Source: a virus
Virus record (IMG/VR): IMGVR_UViG_3300042542_001192
Coordinates: 1 to 24,010 of that record
DNA length: 24,010 nt
Reading direction: 5' to 3' (one strand)
Part shown: one piece after another, positions 7,323-15,212 of the stretch
Numbering within the stretch: position 1 is the first letter of the stretch
Layout of the letters: every line of letters begins with the position of its first letter
Program-made: the position numbers and the translations under genes
Notes under the pieces: model-generated
The model's database searches: none
The model's input: the letters and a program-made list of their open reading frames with translations, nothing else
Told to the model about the DNA's origin: nothing

Positions 7323-10300
7323 CAGCAGGAACCTCCTTGGTGTTTCTTGCGCAGCTCCTCAAGCTGCTGGCGCAGGGCCGCACGCTCTGAGGCGATGTCG
7401 GCCTTGGCTTGCGTGGCCTGCTGCTGCATCGGTGTGGCAGCCGCCTTGCCCTTGCCCTTGGGCTGCGCCTTGGGCTTGGGCTGCGCCTTGCCAGCCTTTG
7501 CTGCATCTGCGGCGGGCGCGGACGCCTGGCTCACCGCATCTTTCGGCACCACCATCGGTTGGCCGTTGATGCTGACGAACACATCCGCGGTGTCGTAGGT
7601 CTGCGGTTTGCGATCGGGCTTCGCCTTCAGCTCTGGCGTGAACGGCGCGACGTTCTGCGCCGCGGCCGATCCCTCGCCTCGATACGGCTGCGCGGTGCGC
7701 TCGCCGCCGACCGGCAGCTCTGGCGTGAACGGCGCGACGTTCTGCGCCGCGGCCGTTCCCTCGCCTCGATACGGCTGCGCGGTGCGCTCGCCGCCGACCG
7801 GCAGCTCTGGCGTGAACTCCGGTGTCGGTGGCCGCACCTGATCAAGCGGTGCTGCCAGATCGTCGCGGCTGAACGCGAACATGCCGCGGCCCATCAGCCC
7901 GAGCCGCTTTTTCTCGTCCCAGCTCAGGGTGTCCCAACCCTTTGAGGCCATCCAGGCATCCTGCAGCGCCTGCTGCGCCTTGGCATCGAGCACGTTGTAC
8001 TCAAACCGCAGCCGCATCTCGTCGATCAGCGCATCAGCGTTCTTGCCGCCGGCCTTGTAGGGCGGCAGCACATCGTTGAGGAACTGCAGCGGCAGCTGAC
8101 CGCTCGGGTCGGCCAGCAGATCGTCGGCAAAGCTGCCCTGGTTGAAATACTGCGGGCCGTTGGGGCGGTTGGGGATTGGTGTCACCGGTGCCTGCACCTC
8201 ACCGTTGTCGATGGCACGGCGCAGGATCTCGGCCTTCAGCCGCTCGCGTGTTTGCGCATCCATGCCACGGGGCTGGTAGTCATCCATCGGCACGGTGATG
8301 GGGTTGCCATCGGCATCAACGGCTTGCCCCATCCGGCTGGTGGTGCCCAGATCAGCCGGCACATCCAGCAGCGGTGCATCGGCTTCGCCTGCCAGGTTGC
8401 GCGTCAGCTGCAGGCCCAGCTGGTCCGCCTCTGGCGGAAGGAACATGCCCCGGCGGGTGCTGAGCTCTACCAGGGCATCAATGATGTCGGACTTCTTGGC
8501 ACTCCACACCCGCCGGCCGGTGCGGAGCTTGACCAGTGCTGCCACTTCGGGAGAGGAATCGGGCATGGACAGGCGGCGCAGCGTGTCACGCGGCCACCCC
8601 TCCAGCGCCGAGCGGTAATCGTCTGGCGTGCGGTAGCCGTATTCCCCCGGTCCACGGGCAATCTGCTGAAGCGGTGGCAGCTGAATGTCAGGCGCCAGAT
8701 CAAGGCCCGGCTGCCAATTCATGGACATCTCCAGCTGCTGCCCAACGGTGGTTTCCGGGACGGCCATCCGCTGCTGGATTGCCTGCAGCTGCAGCTGGGC
8801 TGCTTGCAGTTCGCGTTCGGCGCGAGTGATCAACCCCTTGGCGCCACGCGGCGTGATCTCGCCGGCCGCCTGGCGAGCGTTGATCTCCTCCAGCCGTTGC
8901 GTCAGCTGTTGCACCTGCTCTTGCGTGGCAGTCAGCTCCTGCGCATTGCGCTCGGCTCCTACTTCACGCCAGACGCGGGAATGAATCTCGCGCAGCTGAG
9001 GATCGCTGAGCTCGTCCAGTTGCGCGAGGTAGGTGTCGAGCTCTGGTCTGGTGTCCAGGTCCAGCTCTGTTTGACGGCTACCCCGTGGTGCCAGGAACTG
9101 CTCAGTGGTGCCGCTGAGTGTCAGGTCCGCTACCTGAGTGTCAAGCTCGTCGAGCTGCTTTGAGATTTCCTTGGCGGCATCAGGTTGCTCGCTCAGGCGC
9201 TGCAGCAGCAGGCCCCGCTCGCCCTGCAGCTGGCGGATCTGCTGCGCCACTTCAGGGTCAGCCGTGTCCGCAATGCTCAGATCGAGCTGGCCACCTTCAC
9301 CCTGTTTGACCAGGCCGGCATCGAGCAGCCGCTGGCGCTGCTGTTCCACTTGGCGAATCTGGGTGGCCTCATCGAAGTAGCGCTCGATTGCGCTGCCATT
9401 GGGGGTGGCCGGCACCATCGCCCCGCCCGGTTGATAGGTGGGCAGCTGCGGCAGGCCGGGCGGGGTGCCCGGCAGTGTTCCGCCGGGGGTGTCCAGGTTG
9501 ATGGCAACCGGCGTGATCGGGCTGCCATCGGCGGCGGCCTGCATCTGAGCGCTCGGCAGCTGCGGCAGGCCGAACGGGGTGCCCGGCAGTGTTCCGCCGG
9601 GGGTGTCCAGGTTGATGGCAACCGGCGTGATCGGGCTGCCATCAGCAGCGGCCTGCATCTGAGCGCTCGGCAGCTGGGGGGCGCCGGGGCCCGGGGGGAG
9701 CTGCGGCTGCCGGAAGTTGCGCCACTGGCGGGTGTAGGGCTCCAGCTCCTGATCGGCCAGGTCATCCAGCCACTGCACGCCCTCGCCGCCGAACATGGCC
9801 CGGCGTGCTGCAGGTAGGAAGGACAGGGCACCGATAGCGGTAAGCGGGGCCGCAAGCCCCTCGACCATCACACCCTTGCCGAAGGCCTCCAGGTAGTTGT
9901 CGTCCTTCTCGACGCGCCCGGGCAGCCGCCAGCCAAACGCATCGGGCACGTTCGCCAGGTTGCCCGTGCTGTAGTCAACGAACGGCGCTGCCAGCGTGGT
10001 TCCGACCAAGGCCTCACCGACGTTCTTGCCAACCTGCACCGCCGTGCGCAGGGGGGCGCTGGCCCGTTGCGCCACAGCAAGCCCCCGCACCGCGCGGGTG
10101 GCCTTGGCCGCATCCGCAGCCCGCTTGAGCAGCCCCACCTGCCCCAGCCGGCGCAGCAGCGTGGCGCCGGTGGCGGCACCAAGCACTTCGGCACCGATGG
10201 CCCCGCCCAGCGACAGGCCGGGGTCATCAGCGGGCGTCACCTCGTTGTAGTTCGGGCCAATCCGAAATGGGTTCAGCTGCCGAGCAGCGGCCTTGGGGAT

Positions 10301-10642
10301 TTGCCAGGCATCGCTGGTGTCGATCGGCTTGCGCTGCACCGCATCGCCAATGGCGTTGGTGAGCTTGCTGACTGCATTGATCGGACCCACCACCAGGCCC
10401 GCCTTTGTGTCAGGCGAAGCCAGCGTGTTCATGAACTGCGCAAACGGTTTCAGCGGGCCGGCCTGGCTTTCCAGTCGCCGTTCCCAGAAGGCCCGATTAG
10501 GCCTCGGTCGTGCGGCCTGCGTGCCGCCACCCTGCTGGGGCTTCCCGCCGCCGCCGCCCTGCTGGGGCACCGGACGCACATCAGGAAGCACCGGCTCGAT
10601 GTCCGAGAAATCGTCGATCTGTGGAAGGTTGAAAGCGGGCAT
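7322..10642 (-). CDS. large internal/ejection protein with tandem linker duplications
   Basis: 1106 aa from ATG 10642; AAAGGAG lies seven bases upstream, a GTG one codon earlier is less well placed, and the stop of the gp15-like gene overlaps as TGATG. A Gly/Pro/Gln-rich N-terminus leads into hydrophobic Gly/Ala segments (LSLGGAIGAEVLGAATGATL near residues 142-165; APLTAIGALSF near 270) that could enter a membrane. Then come two 38-residue Pro-rich repeats (about 325-401), a coiled coil (about 520-640), a stretch SAKKSDIIDALVELSTRRG like short helix-extended-helix DNA-binding motifs, two 29-residue repeats (about 948-1005) and a basic Ala/Lys-rich tail. No lysozyme-like or other catalytic motif is evident. 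Its position between gp15- and gp16-like genes suggests an ejection-core component; no firm family is recognised. Confidence 0.8.
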   Translation of the reverse strand: MPAFNLPQIDDFSDIEPVLPDVRPVPQQGGGGGKPQQGGGTQAARPRPNRAFWERRLESQAGPLKPFAQFMNTLASPDTKAGLVVGPINAVSKLTNAIGDAVQRKPIDTSDAWQIPKAAARQLNPFRIGPNYNEVTPADDPGLSLGGAIGAEVLGAATGATLLRRLGQVGLLKRAADAAKATRAVRGLAVAQRASAPLRTAVQVGKNVGEALVGTTLAAPFVDYSTGNLANVPDAFGWRLPGRVEKDDNYLEAFGKGVMVEGLAAPLTAIGALSFLPAARRAMFGGEGVQWLDDLADQELEPYTRQWRNFRQPQLPPGPGAPQLPSAQMQAAADGSPITPVAINLDTPGGTLPGTPFGLPQLPSAQMQAAADGSPITPVAINLDTPGGTLPGTPPGLPQLPTYQPGGAMVPATPNGSAIERYFDEATQIRQVEQQRQRLLDAGLVKQGEGGQLDLSIADTADPEVAQQIRQLQGERGLLLQRLSEQPDAAKEISKQLDELDTQVADLTLSGTTEQFLAPRGSRQTELDLDTRPELDTYLAQLDELSDPQLREIHSRVWREVGAERNAQELTATQEQVQQLTQRLEEINARQAAGEITPRGAKGLITRAERELQAAQLQLQAIQQRMAVPETTVGQQLEMSMNWQPGLDLAPDIQLPPLQQIARGPGEYGYRTPDDYRSALEGWPRDTLRRLSMPDSSPEVAALVKLRTGRRVWSAKKSDIIDALVELSTRRGMFLPPEADQLGLQLTRNLAGEADAPLLDVPADLGTTSRMGQAVDADGNPITVPMDDYQPRGMDAQTRERLKAEILRRAIDNGEVQAPVTPIPNRPNGPQYFNQGSFADDLLADPSGQLPLQFLNDVLPPYKAGGKNADALIDEMRLRFEYNVLDAKAQQALQDAWMASKGWDTLSWDEKKRLGLMGRGMFAFSRDDLAAPLDQVRPPTPEFTPELPVGGERTAQPYRGEGTAAAQNVAPFTPELPVGGERTAQPYRGEGSAAAQNVAPFTPELKAKPDRKPQTYDTADVFVSINGQPMVVPKDAVSQASAPAADAAKAGKAQPKPKAQPKGKGKAAATPMQQQATQAKADIASERAALRQQLEELRKKHQGGSC
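7629..7802 (-). repeat. two tandem 87-bp repeats (29 aa each)
   Basis: Units 7629-7715 and 7716-7802, with a partial third copy from 7803. I see a single base difference between the two full units. Encoded unit: TPELPVGGERTAQPYRGEG followed by TAAAQNVAPF. In frame, near the C-terminus of the 1106-aa protein; near identity implies a very recent duplication or active homogenisation. Confidence 0.95.
9441..9668 (-). repeat. two tandem 114-bp repeats (38 aa each)
   Basis: Units 9441-9554 and 9555-9668, with the start of a third from 9669. They differ at only a few bases. Encoded unit: PSAQMQAAADGSPITPVAIN followed by LDTPGGTLPGTPFGLPQL. The in-frame period and near identity point to a recent tandem duplication in a Pro-rich linker. 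Confidence 0.95.
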
Positions 10643-13600
10643 CACTTCACTCCTTTAATGCGGATGCGGCCCGTGCCACGTTGGGTGCTGCCAAATAACT
10701 TGCGGAACGCAGCTGGCGACAGATCAATCACCCTGGGGTCAGTGCGATTGATGGATTGCTCGGTGCCTCCCATCTGCCCAACATCGTTCACCCACACCCG
10801 CACAGACCTGCCGGTGTCGAGGTCTTCTACCGTCACCCACTTGTTCAGATACTTCCCACGCTGAGACCACTGCACAGCAGCCGTCATCTTGTTTGGATCG
10901 TAGATTTCACCATTGGCTGTAGGGCCGCCAGCCACACCATCTGAACCGCCGCTGCCGTTGTAGTAAGTGGCAATGCCCGTAAGGCCGCCGCCGGGTCGCG
11001 TTGTAGGAGTGGCCATGCTGATCTGCGTAGATGAACTGGTTGATCTGCCGCCGCTCACCATGCGACTGGTGACAAACCGACGCAGGCCATCAAAGTCTTG
11101 GTAAGGGGTCATGTCTCTGCTGCCAGCTGGCCGCGGCGCAAGGAAGTCAACCGAAGCAATCGTGCCGTCAGCAGATTTCACATTGCCGGTTCCGCCTTGC
11201 TTGCCAATCAACTGGCCGGCGTTGATCGTTTGCCCCTGGCGCACATAGACCCCGCCATCTGGCAAGTGGCCATAAAGCACATCAACCGTCTGCCCGTTGC
11301 GTGGGTCGGTGGACTCGACAACCACATAGTTCCCATAGCGAGGTTCGCGGCCAACGTCCTTTACCCGACCGGTGAGAACAGCAGGGAACTGCTTGGAGCG
11401 GAACCAGTAATCAACACCGGGCTGGTTGCCTCGCCCTGGGCGCTCGTAGACGACTGACTCAGGCTTCTCAAACTGCCCCGGGCTGCCTGCCGGAAATCTC
11501 TCCGCACCACCCATGAAGCTCGGCGGCAAGGTGGCAGCTGCAGCCGGCGGCGCAATCATGCTCATCAGCCAGCCGCCAGCCGCCAGCGGGTTCCAGCCAC
11601 CAAGCCCATCACGCACGACCGAGCTCACCTGATTGCCGGCCACCGTTCTCGCTGGTCTCTGCTGCCTGATCTTCTCCTCAAGCCAGCGCTTTGCCTCGCC
11701 CTTGGGGTCAAGGGTTGGGTACATCTTCAGCTGTTCCAGCAGGTAGTTGAAGGTGGTGGTATTGGCGCGACGGGCCATGTTGTAGAGCTCGGGGCTCACC
11801 GGCTTGCCGCGCTGCAGCTGCTGCAGTTCCCCGTACACCCACCGCGGCTCCATGACCGGCCGGCTTTGATACGTGCGGATCGTGTCGTCTGAAAGCTTCC
11901 TGGCGCCTTCACGGGGCACCCCGCGGGCATCCCTGGGGTTGGTGCCCACCTTGCGCGGGCCAAGCTCCCCGGGCTGGCGGCCGGTGAGCTCCTTGATGAT
12001 CTGCACATACTGCGGTGACTTGCGGGCCCGAGCCGCCGCTTCCGACATTTCAACGCTGCGCTGCGCGGGGCTGAGCTGACGACCTGGGTTCTCGGCCTTC
12101 CAGTTGCGGATGCCCGTAGACAGTTCTCGCTCGTAGAGCGCCGTGAGCCGATTCGCGGCTGCGGTGAGCTGGGCGTTCTGGTAGGTGGAGGCCACAGCGG
12201 CTGACACCGAAACGCCACTGCCTATCTGACTTGCCATCATCTGAGACAGCATTGGACCCTGCTTGCCGCCGACTTTCTGCTTGTCACGGATCTGGCGAAC
12301 CGCATCGCTATCGAGATCCTGCAGCACCTCCTGTTGCACGCGATCGCGCACACCCGCATCAAAATCAGCCGCACTGGAACGGGCCTTGTCGATCTTGCCG
12401 ACCAATAGCTGGTAGGTTTCTCGCTGCCCTTCCGGTGTTGGCTCCTGGCTTGCAATCTGCTGGGCCTGCCTCAGCGCATTGGCGTAGGCGTTCGGGTCAT
12501 CAGTCCATGCTGATGGCGGCATCATGCCAATCTCAACCGCAAAGTTCTCGGCGAGGAATGGATCGGGCGGCCTGACCACTTGGATGTATTCGCTGCGTTC
12601 TTTCCCACGCCGAATCACATAAGACTCCACATCCAAGAAGCCAAGAGCCGCGGCCTTGATCTGAAAATCTCGGATTGTTGGCAGCCAGTTCGGATCGCCC
12701 CGGGTAAGCCTGCCGGGCCCGGCATCCCAGATCTCATCAACCTTGAGCTTCAGCGTCTGCTGCTTCAAATCGTGCTGCTCTTGCGTGGCCTTCATGCCAC
12801 GCACCTGCAGCTCCTGCATCTCCAGTGGTGCCATGGCACCCCATGTCGGCCGCTTCTCGTAAGGCATCGACGGATCGCCGCCTCGGATGCTCTGCAGCAA
12901 TCCGGCGGCAAACGGCCCGGCGTTGCCATACGTGCCGCCCACCTGTGCGCGGATGTACTGGATCGCACGCGCACGGGCTTCTGGGTCGAGCAACCGCAGC
13001 TGCTGATCCAGTCCCTGCGTGAGCACCGCCGCACCGTATTCACGCCACTCCGCTGTGCCGCGCTTGTAGGTGACGCCATCCACCACAGCGTCGTTTTTCA
13101 GGATCTGATCAACAGTGGCGCCCAGCGCTGCAGTAGCAGCAGACGTTGTTGAATCCTCGACTGCCTTGTTGTAGAACTTCCGCTGCTTGTCGGTGTACTG
13201 CTCAGAGGCCTTGTTGACCCGCGGCGTCACGTAGAAGTTGACCTCCAGCTCGTCGCCGGTCAGCCCGTAGCGACCCAGCGCCTGGCTGGTGAGCTGCACC
13301 TGCCGCGCTTTCAGCGCAGGACTGCCTGGCTTCATCTGTGCCAGTAAGCCAGCACTGTTGACCAGATCGTCCTCCAGGGCGTTTTCGACATCGGCTGCTA
13401 CAAGCTGCGCCACTGCTCGCCGCTGACCGATCAGTGCCCACGGGTTGGATTCCTTCAGCAGTTGCGCTGCCTCTGGGTCGCGCTTCTGCAGCTGGCCAAT
13501 CGTGCTCGCAGCATCCGCTGCACCGGTTTCCGCCTGCACCTGCAGGCTGAGCTGTGCCCGTGCGTATTGGTTGCGGGCCCTGTAGTAGCCCTCCTCGATC

Positions 13601-13869
13601 TTGCCCTTCGCGTAGCTCTCGTATCCCGTCTCTGCCGTTTTCATCAGCGCACTGCTGAACGGCGCCAAGGCTGCAGCCAGTTGCTGGAACTGGTTGAACC
13701 CCTGCACGTTCGTGGTGCCGCTCTGCTGCAGCGTGTCGATCCCACGCGCCGCGGGGAGCTCTACCGGTCGCGCTGGTCCCGGAGTGTCCTGCTGGGCAGC
13801 CTGCACAAACGCGCCGATCGGCCGCGCCGTTGGCGTCACCTGTCCGAATGGCAGCATCCGATCAGCCAT
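10642..13869 (-). CDS. internal virion protein (gp15-like) with M23-like and RlpA-like C-terminus
   Basis: 1075 aa, longer than T7 gp15 (747 aa). Residues 1 to about 780 are mostly helical, Gln/Ala/Arg-rich, in keeping with gp15, which extends the ejection channel through the periplasm. Residues about 817-912 resemble an M23 peptidase domain (PGVDYWF, GNYVVVES, DVLYGHL, INAGQLIGKQGGTG), but the first His ligand is Gln/Pro and the final HLH is replaced by ASVDFLA; D820 and H868 remain, so it is probably not an active zinc peptidase. Residues 962-1075 resemble the RlpA double-psi barrel (GIATYYNG, TANGE, VNDVG, VIDLSPAAFRKLFG), with the acid pair E988 and D1029 kept. An accessory murein-cutting or binding role during DNA entry is inferred. 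The start is three bases after gp14. Confidence 0.85.
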   Translation of the reverse strand: MADRMLPFGQVTPTARPIGAFVQAAQQDTPGPARPVELPAARGIDTLQQSGTTNVQGFNQFQQLAAALAPFSSALMKTAETGYESYAKGKIEEGYYRARNQYARAQLSLQVQAETGAADAASTIGQLQKRDPEAAQLLKESNPWALIGQRRAVAQLVAADVENALEDDLVNSAGLLAQMKPGSPALKARQVQLTSQALGRYGLTGDELEVNFYVTPRVNKASEQYTDKQRKFYNKAVEDSTTSAATAALGATVDQILKNDAVVDGVTYKRGTAEWREYGAAVLTQGLDQQLRLLDPEARARAIQYIRAQVGGTYGNAGPFAAGLLQSIRGGDPSMPYEKRPTWGAMAPLEMQELQVRGMKATQEQHDLKQQTLKLKVDEIWDAGPGRLTRGDPNWLPTIRDFQIKAAALGFLDVESYVIRRGKERSEYIQVVRPPDPFLAENFAVEIGMMPPSAWTDDPNAYANALRQAQQIASQEPTPEGQRETYQLLVGKIDKARSSAADFDAGVRDRVQQEVLQDLDSDAVRQIRDKQKVGGKQGPMLSQMMASQIGSGVSVSAAVASTYQNAQLTAAANRLTALYERELSTGIRNWKAENPGRQLSPAQRSVEMSEAAARARKSPQYVQIIKELTGRQPGELGPRKVGTNPRDARGVPREGARKLSDDTIRTYQSRPVMEPRWVYGELQQLQRGKPVSPELYNMARRANTTTFNYLLEQLKMYPTLDPKGEAKRWLEEKIRQQRPARTVAGNQVSSVVRDGLGGWNPLAAGGWLMSMIAPPAAAATLPPSFMGGAERFPAGSPGQFEKPESVVYERPGRGNQPGVDYWFRSKQFPAVLTGRVKDVGREPRYGNYVVVESTDPRNGQTVDVLYGHLPDGGVYVRQGQTINAGQLIGKQGGTGNVKSADGTIASVDFLAPRPAGSRDMTPYQDFDGLRRFVTSRMVSGGRSTSSSTQISMATPTTRPGGGLTGIATYYNGSGGSDGVAGGPTANGEIYDPNKMTAAVQWSQRGKYLNKWVTVEDLDTGRSVRVWVNDVGQMGGTEQSINRTDPRVIDLSPAAFRKLFGSTQRGTGRIRIKGVK

Positions 13870-13872
13870 GCG

Positions 13873-14754
13873 TCAGGTCCCCCCCAGCGAGTTGAGGCCG
13901 CTGAACGCCAAGCCGGTTCTGCTTGTTCCAGGGCCTGATGAGCTGGAAGGGATTTTCAGGGAGTTCATGGTTCCCTGCATCGAGATGCCCGCCTGCACGC
14001 CACCCAACACCGCTGTGCCGATGTTCAGCGCCGTGGCCGCACCGCTCGGACCACCGCCCGTCATGGATGGCGGCGGCGGTTGCAGCAGCGTCGGCAGCGG
14101 CGCAAACGGTGCCACCGGGTCGATGTAGGGCTGCTCCTCGTAGAACTGCTGGCTGTTCCACCGGCTCAGATACTGCGCCACCTGGCCCGCTTGCTCGCGC
14201 GTGTACTGCCGGCTGCGCAGCTTCTGGTTGATCCCCTGCAGCGTCTCGAAATCACCCTGCTGCCGCGCGAAGTCGTTGACGATTCGATCCACCGATCGCC
14301 CCTCTTGCCCCATCGCCTGCACCGAGGCCCGCCCCTGCAGCGCCCGCCACTGGTACTGCTGCATCGCAACGGCATCCTGCATTGATGCCTCAGCCATCGC
14401 CTGGCTCAGCGCCTCGCTGTCACGCACATACGAGGCCCCAGCCGCTGAGCGGGTTTGGCCAACGACATCGGCCTGCCGTGCAGCCTTGACCAGCTCCATG
14501 TTGCGCAGCCCATTCACATAGGCGAGCTGCTGGTTGTAATTGACCGTTTCCTGCCAGTAGCGGTACTGCCCGTTGGCATCGGAGATCCGCGCATTGAAGC
14601 CCGCCTGCCATTGCGCGAAGCGTGAATTGGCGTCCTGAAACGCCCGCTGGTTGAGGTAGTCCTGCTCCTGTGCCTTGGCGCTGGCGCTGGCGCCAAAGAT
14701 CCCCAGGCCAGCTTGGGCAACGCCAAATGCAACCGAGATGGGGTCGATCACCAT
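13873..14754 (-). CDS. internal virion protein (T7 gp14-like)
   Basis: 293 aa; T7 gp14 is about 196 aa. In T7 gp14 is an inner-core protein ejected first, forming a pore in the outer membrane. The N-terminus here (DPISVAFGVAQAGLGIFGAS, residues 4-23) is a hydrophobic Gly/Ala-rich segment suited to membrane insertion. It is followed by a long Gln/Ala-rich helical region (about 25-200) and a Pro-rich linker (APFAPLPTLLQPPPPSM) with a second Gly/Ala hydrophobic stretch (AATALNIGTAVLGGVQAGIS). GGAGGG seven bases before the ATG and a TGATG overlap fix the start. Place and architecture match gp14; sequence similarity to T7 itself is low, as expected. Confidence 0.85.
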   Translation of the reverse strand: MVIDPISVAFGVAQAGLGIFGASASAKAQEQDYLNQRAFQDANSRFAQWQAGFNARISDANGQYRYWQETVNYNQQLAYVNGLRNMELVKAARQADVVGQTRSAAGASYVRDSEALSQAMAEASMQDAVAMQQYQWRALQGRASVQAMGQEGRSVDRIVNDFARQQGDFETLQGINQKLRSRQYTREQAGQVAQYLSRWNSQQFYEEQPYIDPVAPFAPLPTLLQPPPPSMTGGGPSGAATALNIGTAVLGGVQAGISMQGTMNSLKIPSSSSGPGTSRTGLAFSGLNSLGGT

Positions 14755-15212
14755 CAGGCTGCCCTCCAGAAGTGGCAGAACAGCTGGCAGCTGCGCCCCA
14801 TCGGCTCAGGCGTGTCGATCGTGAACCCGAGATGCCGCAGCCATCGCAGCGTGGTCAGGTTGCTCGCCAGCGCCCAGTTCTCCAGATACCGAAAGCCGTG
14901 CCGCTCAAACAGCGAATCCACCCACCGCCGACCTTCCCGCAGAAACTGACGCCGATTACCGGCAGTGGCCAACAGCTCATCGGTGGCCAGCAGCCAGATC
15001 ACGCTGCCCCCGTCGCCACCGACGCCACAGATGCCCACAGCGCTCCCGTCTTCTGCACCAATGCAACGACAGATTGAGGACATGCGCCAGCTCTCTTGCA
15101 CGGCCAATTCTGCCGTCAGCTGGTGGCTGTAGAGGACTTCCAGCCGATCCTGGTAACGCATCCGCTCGGCAATGCGCTGCACCCCTGCAGGTGTTGGTTC
15201 AGTCCACCTCAT
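14754..15212 (-). CDS. gp13-like virion-associated protein (DUF2833 / GNAT-like)
   Basis: 152 aa, close to T7 gp13 (138 aa). The frame opens upstream, but ATG 15212 is chosen because GAGGAG lies six bases before it and it overlaps the tail tubular B stop in an AATGA arrangement. The sequence resembles the DUF2833/gp13 family, which has an acetyltransferase-like fold: RIAERMRYQDRLEV near the N-terminus, a central strand GSAVGICGVGGDGGSVIWLL, and a C-terminal helix-strand pair (ENWALASNLTTLRWLRHLGF) like the end of GNAT domains. In T7, gp13 is needed for proper internal virion protein assembly; its enzymatic activity, if any, is unproven. The position between gp12 and gp14 supports the call. 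Confidence 0.82.
   Translation of the reverse strand: MRWTEPTPAGVQRIAERMRYQDRLEVLYSHQLTAELAVQESWRMSSICRCIGAEDGSAVGICGVGGDGGSVIWLLATDELLATAGNRRQFLREGRRWVDSLFERHGFRYLENWALASNLTTLRWLRHLGFTIDTPEPMGRSCQLFCHFWRAA

Noticed and set aside
8252-9163. Plus-strand open frame (303 codons) opposite the 1106-aa gene
   Set aside because: Shadow frame; the minus-strand gene has Shine-Dalgarno, overlaps with both neighbours and in-frame repeats.
7629-9668. Possible CRISPR or integration repeats
   Set aside because: The repeats are direct, contiguous, in frame and 87 or 114 bases long with no spacers; they are coding duplications.
11134-11421. Active M23 zinc endopeptidase on the gp15-like protein
   Set aside because: The first His and the HLH zinc ligands are missing, so only an M23-like fold is claimed.
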